Positions 35,336 to 45,665 of a DNA stretch of 64,000 nucleotides are shown here, in pieces; the first letter of the stretch is position 1; every line of letters starts with the position of its first letter. A model generated the notes under the pieces. It made no database searches and was not told where the DNA came from. It saw only the letters and a program-made list of their open reading frames with translations. The position numbers and the translations under genes were made by a program. Source of the DNA: Bradyrhizobium sp. B097 (GTDB lineage: Bacteria; Pseudomonadota; Alphaproteobacteria; Rhizobiales; Xanthobacteraceae). The stretch lies in the NCBI RefSeq assembly GCF_038957035.1, contig NZ_CP152412.1:8490501-8554500 (forward strand), given 5' to 3'.

Positions 35336-35475
35336 GGTACGGTCCCTCGGCGATCCCTCGAGATGGCCCAAAATCAACCTCTGCGCGGCCATCAGGCCCC
35401 CAAATATAGGCTTTTACGGGTTATCCGATGACCGTCTTGACGGAAAGGGCGCGAGGGAATATCAGCTCCACTTAT

Positions 35476-35530
35476 CCCGTGGTGATTTGAGCCGGCCGGC
35501 TTGCAGCCACGTTAAATAAGTCGCTAAACA
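35476..35530 (+). promoter_or_regulatory. SAM-II riboswitch
   Basis: Matches the alphaproteobacterial SAM-II (metA-type) aptamer: CGTGGTGATTTGA, then GGCTTGCAGCCACGTTAAA, then AAGTCGCTAAA, which form the H-type pseudoknot that binds S-adenosylmethionine. It lies 95 bp before the metZ ATG and should lower metZ expression when SAM is plentiful. Confidence 0.93.
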
Positions 35531-35548
35531 GGCCGGGGACAGTGTGAT

Positions 35549-35585
35549 CCCGGCTTGTGGAGGTTTCTCCAGGCCGGTTTTTTTG
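35549..35585 (+). terminator. Terminator-like expression platform after SAM-II
   Basis: CCGGCTTGTGGAG-GTTT-CTCCAGGCCGG, an imperfect long stem, followed directly by seven T. A second hairpin, GTGGCC...GGAAATGGCCAC (35585-35612), follows just before the GGAGG of metZ. Premature termination, or blocking of translation, when SAM is bound is therefore possible. Confidence 0.65.
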
Positions 35586-35624
35586 TGGCCAGTTTCCGAG
35601 GGAAATGGCCACTTCGGAGGTCAC

Positions 35625-36833
35625 ATGTCTGAGTCCAAGTCTTCTGAACCCAAGTCTACCGCCCACCTTCGTCCTGAAACCCGCCTCGTCCATGGCGGCA
35701 CGCTCCGCTCGCAATTCGGGGAGACGTCGGAGGGGCTGTTTCTCACCCAGGGCTACGTCTACGACACCGCTGAGCAATGCGAGGCGCGCTTCAGGGGCCA
35801 GGATCCCGGCTTCATCTATTCGCGCTACTCCAATCCAACCATTGCGATGTTCGAGCGCCGCATGATCGAGCTCGAGGGCGCCGAAGCCGCGCGCTCGACC
35901 GCGACCGGCATGGCCGCGGTGACGACCGCGATCCTCGCGCCGTTGAAGGCCGGCGATCATTTGGTGGCGTCGAAGGCGCTGTTCGGCTCCTGCCTCTATG
36001 TCGTGCAAGACCTGCTGCCGCGCTACGGCATCGAGACGACGCTGGTCGACGGGCTCGACCTCGACCAGTGGCAGCGCGCCTTGCGGCCGAACACCAAGAC
36101 CTTCTTCCTGGAGAGCCCGACCAATCCGACGCTCGACGTGCTCGACATCGGCGCGATCGCAGAGATCGCGCATAGCGGCGGCGCACGGCTGATCGTCGAC
36201 AACGTGTTCGCGACGCCGATCTGGCAGAGCCCGCTGTCGCTCGGCGCCGACGTCGTGGTCTATTCCGCGACCAAGCATATCGACGGCCAGGGCCGCTGTC
36301 TCGGTGGCGTCATCCTGTCGTCGGAAGCCTTCATCGCCGAACACATCCATAATTTCATGCGCCAGACCGGCCCGTCGCTGTCGCCGTTCAACGCCTGGGT
36401 GCTGTTGAAGGGGCTGGAGACGCTCGGCATCCGGGTCCGCGCGCAGACCGAGAACGCGGCGAAGATCGCCGAGGCGCTGGCGAACCATCCGAAGATCACA
36501 CGGCTGGTGTATCCCGGCCGCCCCGATCATCCGCAGGCCGAGACGGTGAAGAAGCAGATGGGCGCCGGCTCGACATTGGTCGGCTTCGAGGTCAAGGACG
36601 GCAAGGCCGGCGCCTTCCGCTGCCTCAACGCGCTGAAGATCTCGCGCATCTCCAACAATCTCGGCGATGCCAAGAGCCTAGTTACGCATCCCGCGACCAC
36701 GACGCATCAGCGCCTGGCGCCGGAGGCCCGCGCCGAGCTCGGCATCAGCGAGGGTTTCATTCGCTTCTCGGCCGGACTCGAGCATCCCGACGACCTGATC
36801 GAGGATTTTGAACGGGCGCTGGAGCAGGTTTGA
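35625..36833 (+). CDS. metZ: O-succinylhomoserine sulfhydrylase MetZ
   Basis: 402 residues, PLP-dependent Cys/Met metabolism family. 'LRPETRLVHGGTLRSQFGETSEGLFLTQGYVYDTAEQCEARF', 'YSRYSNPTIAMFERRMIELEGAEAARSTATGMAAV' and the PLP-Lys motif 'VVYSATKHIDGQGRCLGG' are diagnostic. Makes homocysteine from O-succinylhomoserine and sulfide in methionine synthesis. Control by the SAM-II riboswitch directly upstream supports the assignment. GGAGG precedes the ATG. Confidence 0.94.
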   Translation: MSESKSSEPKSTAHLRPETRLVHGGTLRSQFGETSEGLFLTQGYVYDTAEQCEARFRGQDPGFIYSRYSNPTIAMFERRMIELEGAEAARSTATGMAAVTTAILAPLKAGDHLVASKALFGSCLYVVQDLLPRYGIETTLVDGLDLDQWQRALRPNTKTFFLESPTNPTLDVLDIGAIAEIAHSGGARLIVDNVFATPIWQSPLSLGADVVVYSATKHIDGQGRCLGGVILSSEAFIAEHIHNFMRQTGPSLSPFNAWVLLKGLETLGIRVRAQTENAAKIAEALANHPKITRLVYPGRPDHPQAETVKKQMGAGSTLVGFEVKDGKAGAFRCLNALKISRISNNLGDAKSLVTHPATTTHQRLAPEARAELGISEGFIRFSAGLEHPDDLIEDFERALEQV

Positions 36834-36862
36834 GGTCTGGGTAGAAGAACCAACGGGACTGC

Positions 36863-36982
36863 GCCCCTCTCCCGCTAGCGGGGGAGGGCTGGGGTGGGGG
36901 CTCTCTCCACGAGTCACATCGTGGAGAGAGCCCCCACCCGCCACGCTTCGCGTGTCGGCCTCCCCCGCAAGCGGGAGAGGCG
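36863..36982. repeat. Composite intergenic palindromic repeat
   Basis: 'cccctctcccgc' ... 'gcgggagagg' arms with an inner dyad 'gggggctctctccacga' / 'tcgtggagagagccccc'. A small ACGC-TTC-GCGT hairpin is inserted in the right arm. Lies between convergent metZ and the SDR gene. Confidence 0.8.
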
Positions 36983-36997
36983 AAGAAGCAAGCCGCT

Positions 36998-37771
36998 TTA
37001 CGTCGCCGCGGTCGTCACGCCGCCATCGACCACGATGGTCTGGCCGGTCATAAAGGTCGAGGCGTCGGAGGCGAGATAGGCTACCGCGCCCGCGATCTCG
37101 TCGGGCTCGCCGATGCGGCGGAGCGGCGTCGACGCGGTGCGGCGCTTCAGATTGTCCGGGTCCTCCCACAGCGCGCGGGCGAAATCGGTCTTCACCAGGC
37201 CGGGCGCCACGCAATTGACGCGCACGCCCTTCGGGCCCCATTCGCCGGCGAGGCTGCGGCACAGCGCAAAGTCCGCCGCCTTGGAGATGCCGTAGGCGCC
37301 GATCACCGTAGAACCCCGAAGTCCGCCGATCGAGGAGATGATGACCACCGAGCCCTTGCCGCGTTCGGCCATCTGCGGGATCGCCAGCGCGGAAAGCCAG
37401 ATGTTGCTCTTGACGTTGGAGCCCATGATCTTGTCGAAGGCCTCGTCCGAGATGTCGAGCAGCGGGCCGTAATAGGGATTGACCGCGGCGTTGCAGACCA
37501 GGATGTCGATCTTGCCGTAGTGCTTGATCGTGCCGGAGATCAGACCCTCGACCTCCGCGCGGCGCGCGATGTTGCAGGGGATGACGAGCGCATCGCCGCC
37601 CGCCTGCTTGATGCCGTCGGCGACTTCCTGGCAGGCATCCGCCTTGCGCGAGGAGATCACGACCTTGGCGCCGAGTTTTGCGAGCAGCTCCGCCGAGGAG
37701 CGGCCGATGCCGCGGCTCGAGCCGGTGACGACCGCAACCTGGCCGGTGAGATCGAACGGGGTGTTCTTCAT
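36998..37771 (-). CDS. Short-chain dehydrogenase/reductase at the end of the pim operon
   Basis: 257 residues. Rossmann motif 'VAVVTGSSRGIGRSSAELLA' (TGxxxGIG), 'NAAVN', catalytic Ser ('VIISSIGG') and YGISK (YxxxK) are all present, as is the C-terminal 'GQTIVVDGG'. NAD(P)-dependent, probably acting on a hydroxyacyl or ketoacyl intermediate. GGGAG precedes the ATG at 37771. Last gene of the pimF-A-C-D-SDR series, though a repeat of 85 bp separates it from pimD. Confidence 0.9.
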   Translation of the reverse strand: MKNTPFDLTGQVAVVTGSSRGIGRSSAELLAKLGAKVVISSRKADACQEVADGIKQAGGDALVIPCNIARRAEVEGLISGTIKHYGKIDILVCNAAVNPYYGPLLDISDEAFDKIMGSNVKSNIWLSALAIPQMAERGKGSVVIISSIGGLRGSTVIGAYGISKAADFALCRSLAGEWGPKGVRVNCVAPGLVKTDFARALWEDPDNLKRRTASTPLRRIGEPDEIAGAVAYLASDASTFMTGQTIVVDGGVTTAAT

Positions 37772-37798
37772 TGTTGTTTTCTCCCTGTTTGTTTCGAA

Positions 37799-37883
37799 CG
37801 TCATTGCGAGGAGCGTAAGCGACGAAGCAATCCATCTTTCCCGACGCGGTGAGATGGATTGCTTCGCTGCGCTCGCAATGACG
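37799..37883. repeat. Intergenic palindromic repeat
   Basis: Element framed by 'cgtcattgcgag' and 'ctcgcaatgacg', with inner arms 'gaagcaatccatc' / 'gatggattgcttc'. It lies between pimD and the SDR gene inside the operon. Confidence 0.8.
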
Positions 37884-37892
37884 ATAGTGTGC

Positions 37893-39038
37893 TTACGCCA
37901 ACAGCCCGCCGCCCTCGCTGACGCGACGGAGGTGGTAGTCGGTATCGCCGAGCGTGTTCTCGATCATGGTCAGCCGCTTGAAGTAGTGGCCGATCTTGGC
38001 TTCCATGGTCATGCCGATGCCGCCATGAAGCTGGATCGACTGCTGGCCGACGAACTTCAAGGACTTGCCGACCTGCACCTTGGCGGCCGCGACCGCGGAC
38101 GAACGCTCCTTGGCATCGCTGAAATCCGACGCCATGGTCGCGAACATCGACATGCTGCGGGCCTGCTCCAGCGCCACGAACATGTCGGCGGCGCGGTGCT
38201 GCAGGCTCTGGAACGAGCCGATCGCAACGCCGAACTGCTTGCGGGTCTTGATGTACTCGACGGTCTCCTTCAGCGACTCGTCCATCGCGCCGACGGCTTC
38301 CGCGCACAGCGCAATGCGGGCTTCGTCCGCGACGCGCTCGATCAAGGGCAGGCCGTTTTCGGGATCGCCGATCGCGGCATCCGCACCGACCTCGACATTG
38401 GTGAAGGTGATGTCGGCCGCGTGCAGACCGTCCTGGGTCGGATAGCCCTTCTTGGTGACGCCCTTGGCGTCGGCCGGAACCAGGAACACGCCGATGCCGG
38501 TCTTGTCGCGCTGACCGCCCTTGATGCGCGCGGTCACGATCAGCGTGTTGGCGTTCTCGCCGTTGAGCACGACGAACTTCTCACCGTCGATCACCCAGCC
38601 ACTGCCCTTCTTCTTGGCCGTGGTCACGACGTCAAACAGGTCGTAGCGCGAGTTCTTCTCGAGCTGCGCGAAGCCGAAGGTCTTGCTGCCGTCGATGATG
38701 CCGGGGATGTACTTGGCCTTCTGCTCGGCCGAGCCGCCATGGCGCAGGAAGCCGCCGGCGACCACGACGGTGGCGAGATAGGGCTCGACCACCAGCGCCT
38801 TGCCGAGCGCTTCCATCACGATCATAGTCTCGACCGCGCCGGCGCCGAAGCCGCCATCGGTCTCCGCGAAGGGCAGACCAAGCAGGCCCTGCTCGGCGAG
38901 CTTGCCCCAGAGCGCTTGGCTCCAGCCGCCCTTCTCCTTCATGTACTTCTTGCGCGCATCGAAGTCGTAGGCATCCGCCAGCAACCCGTCGACGCTTTCC
39001 TTGAGAAGCCGCTGCTCCTCGGACAGATCAAAATCCAT
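37893..39038 (-). CDS. pimD: Pimeloyl-CoA dehydrogenase small subunit PimD
   Basis: 381 residues, acyl-CoA dehydrogenase family. 'MDFDLSEEQRLLKESVDGLL', 'ETDGGFGAGAVETMIVMEALGKALVVEPYLATVVVAGGFLRHGG', 'AFAQLEKNSRYDL'-like (here GFAQLEKNSRYDL) and 'IQLHGGIGMTMEAKIGHYFKRL' match PimD of Rhodopseudomonas/Bradyrhizobium. With PimC it makes the FAD enzyme that introduces the 2,3 double bond into dicarboxylyl-CoAs such as pimeloyl-CoA. ATG at 39038, AAGGA upstream. A repeat of about 130 bp separates it from pimC. Confidence 0.88.
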   Translation of the reverse strand: MDFDLSEEQRLLKESVDGLLADAYDFDARKKYMKEKGGWSQALWGKLAEQGLLGLPFAETDGGFGAGAVETMIVMEALGKALVVEPYLATVVVAGGFLRHGGSAEQKAKYIPGIIDGSKTFGFAQLEKNSRYDLFDVVTTAKKKGSGWVIDGEKFVVLNGENANTLIVTARIKGGQRDKTGIGVFLVPADAKGVTKKGYPTQDGLHAADITFTNVEVGADAAIGDPENGLPLIERVADEARIALCAEAVGAMDESLKETVEYIKTRKQFGVAIGSFQSLQHRAADMFVALEQARSMSMFATMASDFSDAKERSSAVAAAKVQVGKSLKFVGQQSIQLHGGIGMTMEAKIGHYFKRLTMIENTLGDTDYHLRRVSEGGGLLA

Positions 39039-39084
39039 GTTCGTTCCTTTAATTCGAAGACGCTTCACGCCCAATCGGTCGATT

Positions 39085-39213
39085 CGTCATTCCCCGGTGC
39101 GCAATTGCGCACCTGTGGATGGCCCGAAGGGCCAGACCCGGAATCCATTCGACCACACACCTTGCGGGAAGATGGATTCCGGGCTCTTCGCTACGCGAAG
39201 CCCCGGAATGACG
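39085..39213. repeat. Composite intergenic palindromic repeat with inserted hairpins
   Basis: Same family as 20428 and 57464. Contains the perfect palindrome GGTGCGCAATTGCGCACC (39096-39113) and a second small hairpin TGGCCC-GAA-GGGCCA (39120-39134) next to it, both inside the left arm. Lies between pimC and pimD. Confidence 0.8.
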
Positions 39214-39226
39214 ATAATGGTGAGAC

Positions 39227-40417
39227 TTAGAGCCCCAGCACCGCCTTGCTGATGATGTTGCGCTGGATCTCGTTGGAGCCGCCGTAGATCGAAACCTTGC
39301 GGTTGTTGAAGTAGCTTGGCGCGATCTGTGCGGTCCAATCCATGCTCTCGTTCGAGCCGGCATCGCCGTGCTCGTCGTAGGGCGCGGCGAACGGACCGAT
39401 GATCTCCATCAGAAGCTCGGTGGTGGTCTGCTGGATTTCCGAGCCCTTGATCTTGAGCACCGAGGAGGCCGGATTGGGCTTACCCTTGCCGTGCTTGCCT
39501 TCGTCGGCGACGACGCGGAGCTGGGTGAGCTCGAGCGCCTTCAGCTCGATCTCGCAGGCCGTGAGCTTTTCGCGGAACGCCGGATCCTCGATGACCGGAC
39601 GGCCGCCCGCTTCGACCTTGGAGGCCAGCGCGCGGATGCGGCGCAGCCGCTCCTTCGACACGCCGACCCGGGCGATGCCGGTGCGCTCATTGCCGAGCAG
39701 GAATTTTGCGTAATCCCAGCCCTTGTTCTCTTCGCCGATCAGGTTCTCGACAGGCACTTCGACGTCGTCGAAGAACACCTCGTTGACCTCGTGGCCGCCG
39801 TCGATGGTCTGGATCGGGCGCACGGTGACGCCCTTCGACTTCATGTTGAACACGATGAAGGAGATGCCCATCTGCTTCTTCGCGTTGTTGTCGGTGCGGC
39901 AGAGGCAGAAGATCATGTCGGCATGCTGGGCGAGCGTGGTCCAGGTCTTCTGGCCGTTGATGATCCACTTGTCGCCACGGCGCTCGGCCTTGGTCTTCAA
40001 CGAGGCAAGGTCCGAACCCGAGCCCGGCTCCGAGAAGCCTTGGCACCACCAGTCGTCGACATTGGCGATGCGCGGCAGATATTCCTTCTTCTGCTTCTCG
40101 TTGCCGAAGGTGTAGATGACAGGGCCGACCATGCTGACGCCGAAGGCCAGCGGCTGCGGCGCGGGGTAAGACTGCAGCTCTTCGTTGAAGATGTAGTGCT
40201 GCACGGTGGTCCAGCCGGTGCCGCCATATTCCTTCGGCCAGTGGGTGACGCCCCAGCCCTTCTTGTTGAGGATGCGCCACCAGGTGACCATCTCGTCCTT
40301 TGACAGATGGCGGCCTTCCTGCAGCTTGCGCCTTGTATCCGGCGGCACGTTGTTCTTGAAGAACTCCCGTACCTCCTCGCGAAACGCTATCTCTTCCTTG
40401 GTGAAAGCGAGATCCAT
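39227..40417 (-). CDS. pimC: Pimeloyl-CoA dehydrogenase large subunit PimC
   Basis: 396 residues, acyl-CoA dehydrogenase family. 'MDLAFTKEEIAFREEVREFFKNNVPPDTRRKLQEGRHLSKDEMVTWWRILNKKGWG', 'WWCQGFSEPGSGSDLASLKT' (FAD/substrate loop) and 'YGGSNEIQRNIISKAVLGL' match PimC. Partner of PimD; the pair opens the beta-oxidation of odd-chain dicarboxylates. GGAGG lies upstream of the ATG at 40417. Confidence 0.88.
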   Translation of the reverse strand: MDLAFTKEEIAFREEVREFFKNNVPPDTRRKLQEGRHLSKDEMVTWWRILNKKGWGVTHWPKEYGGTGWTTVQHYIFNEELQSYPAPQPLAFGVSMVGPVIYTFGNEKQKKEYLPRIANVDDWWCQGFSEPGSGSDLASLKTKAERRGDKWIINGQKTWTTLAQHADMIFCLCRTDNNAKKQMGISFIVFNMKSKGVTVRPIQTIDGGHEVNEVFFDDVEVPVENLIGEENKGWDYAKFLLGNERTGIARVGVSKERLRRIRALASKVEAGGRPVIEDPAFREKLTACEIELKALELTQLRVVADEGKHGKGKPNPASSVLKIKGSEIQQTTTELLMEIIGPFAAPYDEHGDAGSNESMDWTAQIAPSYFNNRKVSIYGGSNEIQRNIISKAVLGL

Positions 40418-40457
40418 CGGATCCTCCTTTTAAAAGTTCAACTGCTTCTTTCCCGGT

Positions 40458-40573
40458 CGTCCCGGCGAATGCCGGGACCCATAACCACCGGCCATCGCAA
40501 TTGGCAAAGCCGGCTGCCGCATGTGCCCAAAGCGAAGCCGCGGCGTATGGGTCCAGGCCTTCGCCGGGACGAC
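40458..40573. repeat. Intergenic palindromic repeat
   Basis: 'gtcgtcccggcgaa' ... 'ttcgccgggacgac' arms with the inner pair 'gccgggacccata' / 'tatgggtccaggc'. Lies between pimA and pimC, where Rhodopseudomonas carries a thiolase gene. Confidence 0.75.
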
Positions 40574-40597
40574 GGATTCATTGCACCATATCGTCCA

Positions 40598-42286
40598 TCA
40601 TGAGCGCGATCCTGATGCGGTTTGTTGCGACTTGGTTGGAGATGTCTTGGGCTGCTGCTGACGCAATTCGTGACGCGACAGCTTGCCGACCGGGGTGCGC
40701 GGCAGCTCGTCGACGAACTCAACCGCGGCCGGCAATTCATGCTTGCCGACCTTGCCGGTGAGGAATGTGCGCAGCTCGTCGATCGAGAACACTTTCTCGC
40801 CGTCGCGCAGCTTGATGAAGGCCTTTGCCGACTCGCCGCGGTAATCGTCGGGGATGCCGATCACGATCACCTCCTGCACGGCGGGATGCGTGTAGATCGC
40901 CTGCTCGATCATCTGCGGATAGACGTTGAAGCCGCCGGAGATGATCATGTCCTTCTTGCGGTCGACCAGATAGAAATAGCCGTCGGCGTCCATGTAGCCG
41001 ATGTCGCCGGTCAGGAAGCGGTCGCCGACGAAGGCCTCCGCGGTCTCCGCCGGCCTGTTCCAGTAGCCTTTGGTGACGTTCGGGCCGCGGATGCGGATTT
41101 CGCCGACCTCGCCGACCGGCATCACCCTGGTGGAATCCTCCAGCGACACCACGTCCATCTCGATGCCGGGCAGCATCAGCCCGATCGAGCCCGGCTTCTC
41201 CGGCCCTTCCTTGGGATGGCCGGTGCCGGGCGAGCAGGTCTCGGTCATGCCCCAGCCGCTCTTCAGCTTCATGCCGACGCGGCGCTCGAAGATCTTGGCG
41301 ACCTCGACCGGCAGCGGCGCGCCGCCGGAGCCGGCGACCACGAGCGAAGACAGATCGCGCTTGTCGAGGTCGGGCAGCGAGGCGATCGCGATCCACATCG
41401 TCGGCACGCCGGGAAACACCGTCGCGCGCTTGACCTCGATGTCGCGCATCACGGCCTCGACGTCGAAGCGCTGATGCAGCGAGATCAGATGGCCGCGCCG
41501 GATCACCGACAGCAGCACGACGGTCAGCGCATAGATATGAAACAGCGGCAGCACGCAGATCACGCGCTCGATCGCGTTGCGTTCGAGCCGCCCCGGCTTG
41601 CCCCAGACGTCATAGATCGACACCGCCGCGGTGAGATTGCCGTGGCTGAGCATCGCACCCTTGGGCAGGCCGGTGGTGCCGCCGGTATATTGCAGCAGCG
41701 CGACGTCCTCGACGTCGACGGCGGGCCATTGCGACGGCTTGACTGCGCCGTCGATGAACTGGCGGTGCGTGATGATCGCGGGATTGTCGGGCAGCGCGGC
41801 TTGCGGTGTGCCGACCTTGCCCCAATGGTCGTCCTCGCAGACGATCAGGCGGTCGAGCAGCCCCTTGGCGAGGAATTTCAGCGCGGTCGGCAACAGCGCC
41901 GACAGGTTGCTGGTGACCAGCACGCGTGCGCCTGAATCGGAGAGCTTGTGCGACAGCGCGATCTCGCCGTCGAGCGGCGACAGATGCACGACGCGGGCGC
42001 CGGCCTTCAGCGCACCGAAGAAGTTGATCGGATGGTCCGGCGAGTTGCCAAGAAACAGCGCGACCGAGGTGCCCTTGCCGTAACCGGCCCGCATGAACGC
42101 CGCGGCGGCGGTCTCGACCAGCGCCTGGAGTTCGCTGTAGCTGATCTGCCGATCGCGGAATTCGAGCACCGGACGCGCGCCGAACTCGGCGGCGGCATTC
42201 GAGAGCAGGTCCGGCAGCGTGCCGCGCGTGATCTCGTCGCTCCACTGCACGCCCTTGGGATAATATTGTTCGCCGGGATAGGTCAT
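40598..42286 (-). CDS. pimA: Dicarboxylate-CoA ligase PimA
   Basis: 562 residues, ANL (AMP-forming acyl-CoA ligase) family. P-loop 'LLQYTGGTTGLPKGAMLSHGN', 'SGWGMTETCSP', 'FLTGDIGYMDADGYFYLVDRKKDMIISGGFNVYP' and the C-terminal catalytic Lys in 'TPVGKLSRHEL' are all present. Opening 'MTYPGEQYYPKGVQW' matches PimA. Activates pimelate and other dicarboxylates (or fatty acids) with CoA and ATP. ATG at 42286 preferred; a GTG 5 codons upstream is possible. No strong Shine-Dalgarno is visible. Confidence 0.87.
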   Translation of the reverse strand: MTYPGEQYYPKGVQWSDEITRGTLPDLLSNAAAEFGARPVLEFRDRQISYSELQALVETAAAAFMRAGYGKGTSVALFLGNSPDHPINFFGALKAGARVVHLSPLDGEIALSHKLSDSGARVLVTSNLSALLPTALKFLAKGLLDRLIVCEDDHWGKVGTPQAALPDNPAIITHRQFIDGAVKPSQWPAVDVEDVALLQYTGGTTGLPKGAMLSHGNLTAAVSIYDVWGKPGRLERNAIERVICVLPLFHIYALTVVLLSVIRRGHLISLHQRFDVEAVMRDIEVKRATVFPGVPTMWIAIASLPDLDKRDLSSLVVAGSGGAPLPVEVAKIFERRVGMKLKSGWGMTETCSPGTGHPKEGPEKPGSIGLMLPGIEMDVVSLEDSTRVMPVGEVGEIRIRGPNVTKGYWNRPAETAEAFVGDRFLTGDIGYMDADGYFYLVDRKKDMIISGGFNVYPQMIEQAIYTHPAVQEVIVIGIPDDYRGESAKAFIKLRDGEKVFSIDELRTFLTGKVGKHELPAAVEFVDELPRTPVGKLSRHELRQQQPKTSPTKSQQTASGSRS

Positions 42287-42326
42287 GGAAACGTTCAACA
42301 CCTGTCAGGTGAGCATCGGCGTGTGG

Positions 42327-42432
42327 GCTCCCCTCCCCCTTGTGGGGAGGGGTTGGGGAAGGGGGTTCACGCGGGCAGTGCCGATGCGGCCACCCCTCTC
42401 CCTAACCCTCTCCCACAAGGGGAGAGGGAACC
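42327..42432. repeat. Intergenic palindromic repeat
   Basis: 'cccctccccctt...ggggaggggttgggg' paired with 'ccctaaccctctcccacaaggggagaggg'. Lies between pimF and pimA. Confidence 0.8.
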
Positions 42433-42462
42433 CGAACACCGAGCCAGTGGCGCCAAGAAAGA

Positions 42463-44559
<2,097 letters not shown>

Positions 44560-44588
44560 CGGGACTCTCCCTGGATGCTTGTTCTTGA

Positions 44589-44622
44589 ACTTGCGTTGAG
44601 TAGCTGCACGACTTGCGTCGAG
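44589..44622. promoter_or_regulatory. Direct repeats two helical turns apart before pimF
   Basis: ACTTGCGTTGAG (44589-44600) and ACTTGCGTCGAG (44611-44622), 11 of 12 bases identical and exactly 22 bp apart, on the same face of the DNA. They lie 30-63 bp from the pimF start, a possible binding site for the IclR protein or another regulator. Confidence 0.45.
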
Positions 44623-44638
44623 CGGCTAGGATTAGACC

Positions 44639-44657
44639 AATTTCGCACTGCGAAATT
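44639..44657. promoter_or_regulatory. Candidate IclR operator (perfect 19-bp palindrome)
   Basis: AATTTCGCA-C-TGCGAAATT in the middle of the pimF-iclR divergent intergenic region (44560-44729). Perfect dyads of this length are typical for IclR-type regulators. Confidence 0.6.
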
Positions 44658-44700
44658 TAATTCCACATCTTGACACGGAGGGTTATTTTGAAGCACGAGC

Positions 44701-44721
44701 CTTGTCAACGAGCATGACAAG
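44701..44721. promoter_or_regulatory. Inverted repeat before the iclR-type gene
   Basis: CTTGTCA-N7-TGACAAG, perfect 7-bp arms, ending 9 bp before the ATG of the IclR-type gene and touching its Shine-Dalgarno (GGGA). Could be an autoregulatory site or an mRNA hairpin. Confidence 0.4.
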
Positions 44722-44729
44722 GGCAGGGA

Positions 44730-45596
44730 ATGAAGCGCGCCAGCAAGAAAGCAGCGACCGATCGCAATTTCGTCGTCGCGCTTTCCCGTGGACTGGATGT
44801 CCTGCGTGCATTTCAACCCAATGACGGGCTGCTCGGCAATCAGGAGATTGCAGCCCGCACCAAGTTACCGAAGCCAACCATTTCCCGGCTGACCTACACG
44901 CTGACCAAGCTGGGATACCTTACACCTGTACCGAAATTCGAAAAGTATCAGCTCGCACCGTCGGCGATGGCGCTCGGCTACGCCGCGCTCGCCAATCTCG
45001 GCGTTCGGCATTTGTCCGAGCCGTATCGAGAAGAAGTGATGCGCGCGACCGGCGGCGCCGTCGCAGTCGGCGGCCGCGACCGTCACAGCATGATCTATTT
45101 CGGCCAGAGCCGGAACGGCCTGGCGCTCGGCGTGCAGCTCGACGTCGGCTCGCGGGTGCCGATCGCAACCACCGCGATGGGCCGTGCCTATATTTGGGCA
45201 TTGCCACCCGAAGAACGTGCCGCTCTACTGCGTGAGCTGCGGGATCACTATGGCAGCCGCTGGGCCAAGATCCGCGACGGCATCGAGCGCTCCGGCGAGA
45301 CGGTGGCGAAGCACGGCTTCACCCTGTCGACCGGCGACTGGCAGAACGACGTCGCCGCAGCCGGCGTTGCGTTGAAATTGAACGACGGAACCGGTCCTTA
45401 CGCCTTCAATTGCGGCGCGCCGGCATTCCGCTTCACGGAAGATAGATTACTCAACGACATTGGACCTCGCCTTGTCGCGATGGTAAGGAACATCGAGCAG
45501 GCGCTCGGTGGAATAGCGCCGCAATCCAAAAAAGAACAAAGCAAAAAGTCTAGAGTAGGAGGGAAAGTTGCACGTTTGGCCGAGGGGATCAGATAG
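44730..45596 (+). CDS. IclR family transcriptional regulator
   Basis: 288 residues. The N-terminal winged helix 'VVALSRGLDVLRAFQPNDGLLGNQEIAARTKLPKPTISRLTYTLTKLGYL' and the C-terminal GAF-like effector domain ('PIATTAMGRAYIWALPPEERAALL', 'GFTLSTGDWQNDVAAAGVAL') are typical. The last ~30 residues are very basic (QSKKEQSKKSRVGGKVARL). It lies between the divergent pim operon and the transport genes, so it probably regulates one or both, with an acyl-CoA or organic acid as likely effector. Confidence 0.92.
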   Translation: MKRASKKAATDRNFVVALSRGLDVLRAFQPNDGLLGNQEIAARTKLPKPTISRLTYTLTKLGYLTPVPKFEKYQLAPSAMALGYAALANLGVRHLSEPYREEVMRATGGAVAVGGRDRHSMIYFGQSRNGLALGVQLDVGSRVPIATTAMGRAYIWALPPEERAALLRELRDHYGSRWAKIRDGIERSGETVAKHGFTLSTGDWQNDVAAAGVALKLNDGTGPYAFNCGAPAFRFTEDRLLNDIGPRLVAMVRNIEQALGGIAPQSKKEQSKKSRVGGKVARLAEGIR

Positions 45597-45665
45597 CCTC
45601 CATCGCGTCCGGCGAAATCCATCGCAGGGCCGCTCGCACCGCTCAGAGATGGCGGGCGAGACGAG

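Noticed and set aside
44670..44698. TTGACA as a -35 box for the iclR-type gene
   Set aside because: At 17 nt spacing the -10 position reads GCACGA; no acceptable hexamer, so I do not call a promoter.
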